A DNA stretch of 56,005 bases from Virgibacillus halodenitrificans JCM 12304 (lineage in GTDB: Bacteria > Bacillota > Bacilli > Bacillales > Amphibacillaceae). This document shows positions 52,112 to 56,005 of this stretch, in pieces (within the stretch, counting starts at the first letter, position 1; each line of letters starts with the position of its first letter). The stretch is taken from the NCBI RefSeq assembly GCF_001310895.1, contig NZ_BAZS01000029.1, positions 1-56,005 on the forward strand. Direction: 5' to 3'. A program made the position numbers and the translations under genes. The notes below the pieces were generated by a model. The model saw only the letters and a program-made list of their open reading frames with translations, was not told the DNA's origin and made no database searches.

Positions 52112-52964
52112 CTTTAAAAAAGGAAATAACTAATGCTCCTTCACCACCGTAAGTAGATATTAATGGTCCGCATTCGGTTAAATAAGCATCTTTAAAGGGA
52201 TATTTCTTTCGGATTTCTTCGAGCACAGTTTTTGCCCGATCCTCTGCATTACAATGCGTCATAGAAATAATCTTGTCTTCAACATTTTTAGTATATTCAC
52301 CAATTTGATCAATAAATCTTCTTATTGACTTTTTATCACCACGTACTTTCTCCGTGACCTCAATGTCTCCAACTTCTTCATTTGCCTTCATAAGTAATTT
52401 AATATTTAAGGTCTTGGCAATTGTTCCTTTGACTTTATCCAGTCTACCACCCATAACAAGGTTCTCAAGTGTTTTCAATACGAATAAAGTGGTAGTCTGT
52501 TCTGAGCGAATTTTCATGTGCTCTACAAGCTGTTCAAATGAATAATTTTCATTAATTTTGGCATGAGCTTCACCAAGTAGAAGAGCAATTCCACAAGAAG
52601 CTGTTTTTGTATTTATTACTTCAATCTTCCGTTCGGGTTCTTCTTCAAGTAACATGTCTTTACCCGTAACTGCATTTTCGAAAGTGCTACTTAATCCCTT
52701 TGTGAGGCTTAACATCAGAATTGGAACTGTAGGATCCACCTTCTTATATGCATGATAAAAATCATGTGGGCTTGGTGCAGCTGAGCGTGGAAGTTCGTTT
52801 AGTTCCGCTACTTTTTGATAAAATGCTGGAGTATCCATATCTACTCCGCTTTTGTATTGTCCATCACTGAAATGCAAATAAAGTGGGACTACTTTTATAT
52901 CAAAATCATTACTCAGTTTTTCAGGTATATCTGCACCGCTGTCTGTCATTAATTGCACGTCCAT
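52107..52964 (-). CDS. DegV family fatty-acid-binding protein (FakB-like)
   Basis: 285 residues. N-terminal MTDSGADIPEKL is the DegV phosphate/ligand strand; AAPSPHDFYHAYKK, ILMLSLTKGLSSTFENA and GGRLDKVKGTIAKTLNIKLLM mark the domain and the fatty-acid pocket. FakB proteins bring fatty acids to the kinase FakA for phosphorylation. Several paralogues normally exist per genome; this one is isolated, so its fatty-acid preference is unknown. The ribosome site on the minus strand is GGAAATGG. Confidence 0.88.
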   Translation of the reverse strand: MDVQLMTDSGADIPEKLSNDFDIKVVPLYLHFSDGQYKSGVDMDTPAFYQKVAELNELPRSAAPSPHDFYHAYKKVDPTVPILMLSLTKGLSSTFENAVTGKDMLLEEEPERKIEVINTKTASCGIALLLGEAHAKINENYSFEQLVEHMKIRSEQTTTLFVLKTLENLVMGGRLDKVKGTIAKTLNIKLLMKANEEVGDIEVTEKVRGDKKSIRRFIDQIGEYTKNVEDKIISMTHCNAEDRAKTVLEEIRKKYPFKDAYLTECGPLISTYGGEGALVISFFKD

Positions 52965-53031
52965 GCCATCACCATTTCCTTTTATGATTTATTTTTAGTA
53001 TACCAACAATTCTAAGAATTGCCCATTGTTT

Positions 53032-53946
53032 CTATTGATTTTGCTCCTTCTGGGATATTGTAACTTTCGGTTTTCGGGAAGTGCTAAGTATAAATAAGAA
53101 CAAGCCGAAAATAACAATGGATCCACCAAGGAATTGAGCCCATGTTATAACCTCTCCAAGAATGAAAAAGGCTAAAATAGAAGCTCCTACAGGTTCAAAC
53201 ACAATCCCCATAGATATCGTCGAAGTGCTTAACCACTTTAATGCCCAATTAAATAAGGTATGCCCAAGAAATGTAGGGAAAATGGCTAAGACAATAAAAA
53301 TCCACCAATGATCAACAGGATAACCAGTAAATGAATTTTGCAATAGGATATTATAAATTATCAGGGTCAGAGAACTAACTCCATACACAACAAAAGTATA
53401 TGTCATTAATGAGACGTTCCTTCTGACTCTTTGCCCTAGTAAAAAGTATGCTGTAACTGTAATAGCACCCAATAATGCAAGAATGTCACCGAATAAAGCC
53501 AGACCACTAATTTTAAAATCTCCCCAGCTTATGATGACGCTCCCAAGTAAGGCGATAACCATACTAATAACAGCCCCTGGAGAAAAACGTTCTTTAAAAA
53601 AGAAATAAGTCCCTAAAAATGCAAAAATGGGCTGTAGAGTGACAAGGACCACTGAACTGGCAACAGAGGTATAGTTTAATGATTCAAACCACAAAATAAA
53701 ATGAAACGCCAAAAAAACCCCTGCAAAAATGGATGATATCCAATCTTTTTTAGAAATTAGCCTGAATTCACTTTTGTATTTAATTAATATAATTGGAGCC
53801 ATTAGTAACACGGCAAACAATAATCGGTAATTAGCTATAATAGCAGCAGGTGCTTGGTCAGCCAATTTTACCAAAACGGCAGACGTGGAGACAGAAATTA
53901 CTCCAATGACAACCGCAGCGTATGGGTTAAATGGAGGGCGACGCAT
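53032..53946 (-). CDS. EamA/DMT family transporter
   Basis: 304 residues with ten membrane helices in two five-helix halves; family traits are VKLADQAPAAIIANYRLL, the SLNYTSVASSVVLVTLQPIFAFLGTYFF stretch with conserved Gly/Phe pattern (split: SLNYTSVASSVVLVTLQP, IFAFLGTYFF) and the second half starting near 160. Substrate unknown; DMT proteins export or import metabolites. ATG at 53946 follows GAGGAGG. Transcribed toward degV with a 67-bp gap. Confidence 0.87.
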   Translation of the reverse strand: MRRPPFNPYAAVVIGVISVSTSAVLVKLADQAPAAIIANYRLLFAVLLMAPIILIKYKSEFRLISKKDWISSIFAGVFLAFHFILWFESLNYTSVASSVVLVTLQPIFAFLGTYFFFKERFSPGAVISMVIALLGSVIISWGDFKISGLALFGDILALLGAITVTAYFLLGQRVRRNVSLMTYTFVVYGVSSLTLIIYNILLQNSFTGYPVDHWWIFIVLAIFPTFLGHTLFNWALKWLSTSTISMGIVFEPVGASILAFFILGEVITWAQFLGGSIVIFGLFLFILSTSRKPKVTISQKEQNQ

Positions 53947-53989
53947 AATAAACCTCCTCATAAAAAATTCTTGTAATCTTATCTATTCT

Positions 53990-54410
53990 ATCACGGTAAA
54001 AGTAAAAAATCATTTTTGTAATTAGTATCCTACTAAAATGTATGATATGATGTAACATGCATGAGTTTTTGATGGAGCCTCTTACCACTAATTGGTGAAG
54101 CCTTTTTTGTACTTTAGGGAAGTATAAAAATAAGTATACTTTAAACGAGAATATAGGTATATTGAGATCTAAATTACTTTATATATGTCCATTCCCTTTG
54201 TTTTATTTAAAGGGAAAGTGGGAAACGATATTTAAAGACTAAAGTATGGGAAGCCAAAGGTACTTTGTTTGTTAGACAGGTACTTTAGCTGAACGATTTG
54301 GCCTTTTCTGCACAGAATCGAAAGAGCCGAAATTTATATTTTCCTATCATATGAGAAAATTCCAAGGCCTCTAAATAAACAAATATATTTAAAAAGGAGT
54401 AGAGGAATAG
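53990..54410 (+). other. Long leader region of cshA with hairpins
   Basis: About 420 bp without a gene. A weak hairpin (CTTACC / GGTGAAG) followed by T6 lies at 54081-54106 and could be an attenuator or the end of a short transcript. A perfect hairpin TTCCCTTT / AAAGGGAA is at 54192-54216, and GTACTTT occurs near 54109, 54260 and 54281. Long leaders are known for cold-shock helicases, so regulation at RNA level is possible; none is proven. Confidence 0.4.
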
Positions 54411-55883
<1,473 letters not shown>

Positions 55884-55885
55884 TT

Positions 55886-55914
55886 AAAAAGCTCCCCGTG
55901 TGGGAGCTTTTTTT
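55886..55914 (+). terminator. Terminator after cshA
   Basis: Stem AAAAAGCTCCC / GGGAGCTTTTT with further Ts. The last 90 bases of the window hold nothing recognisable. Confidence 0.92.
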
Positions 55915-56005
55915 CGTGAAGAGAAAAACTTGAACAACTGAGTTTCCTTTAAGTAATCCATTTTTAACCACGCAGGAAATTGTATGGAATTGCGATTAGT
56001 AGGTG

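Overview
The window is a low-GC, gene-dense stretch of a Gram-positive chromosome. Most genes read as orthologues of Bacillus subtilis genes (cwlK, pdxK, pncA, adeR-ald, htrB-cssRS, typA, treP-treA-treR, ykoGHI, yteA, yppG, yfhE, ydbP, ykwC, cshA). Strong AGGAGG-type ribosome sites, stem-plus-T-run terminators, a T-box leader and two intergenic repeat families of Bacillaceae type agree. The best guess is a member of the Bacillaceae near Oceanobacillus/Virgibacillus; the genus is an inference. No tRNA, rRNA, prophage, transposase or CRISPR array was recognised.

Layout: 1-800, end of a repeat element and a frameshifted cwlK on the minus strand. 870-5880, plsY-like, DUF456, pdxK, pncA and a GNAT gene, then a proline T-box with an archaeal-type proS. 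5880-6310, repeat element. 6316-9731, M20 hydrolase plus a complete polar amino-acid ABC importer. 9750-12450 (minus), frameshifted MoxR ATPase, glutathione peroxidase, YkvI transporter. 12723-15292, adeR and ald. 15302-16270 (minus), trhO. 16500-18827, two tandem unknown membrane proteins. 19064, cold-shock protein. 19350-19690, repeat element. 19777-23326, methyltransferase, small hypothetical, frameshifted ykwC, ElaA acetyltransferase, yteA, zinc ribbon. 23350-26828, htrB divergent from cssRS (secretion stress). 26915-28743, typA with a frameshift. 28949-33483, trehalose operon with its operators. 33524-37237, DDAH-like hydrolase, YqcI/YcgG protein, ABC exporter. 37286-37896, several repeats. 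37897-39496, yfhE and a thiolase. 39563-43317, four-gene envelope operon (DUF2254, CapA, DUF368, YdbP). 43360-43760, the best repeat copy. 43790-47412, VOC protein and ykoGHI. 47636-52111, lipid kinase, MarR regulator, a candidate small RNA, YhfK-like, Grx-like, YppG and esterase. 52107-53946 (minus), DegV and EamA. 54411-55914, cshA.

Three points stand out. (1) A composite intergenic repeat occurs here as about eight full or partial copies: a 5' module, an array of alternating 20-bp half-units and a 3' module, with ends that look like terminal inverted repeats. (2) Between marR and the YhfK-like gene, a TGTGA-N6-TCACA dyad sits exactly at -41.5 of a predicted start, and a strong terminator follows about 115 nt later: a candidate regulated small RNA or attenuated leader. 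(3) Five genes, including the highly conserved typA, are broken by frameshifts that each lie at a mononucleotide run and can be repaired there. Sequencing or assembly error is the simplest explanation, so these five should not be taken as real pseudogenes without checking.
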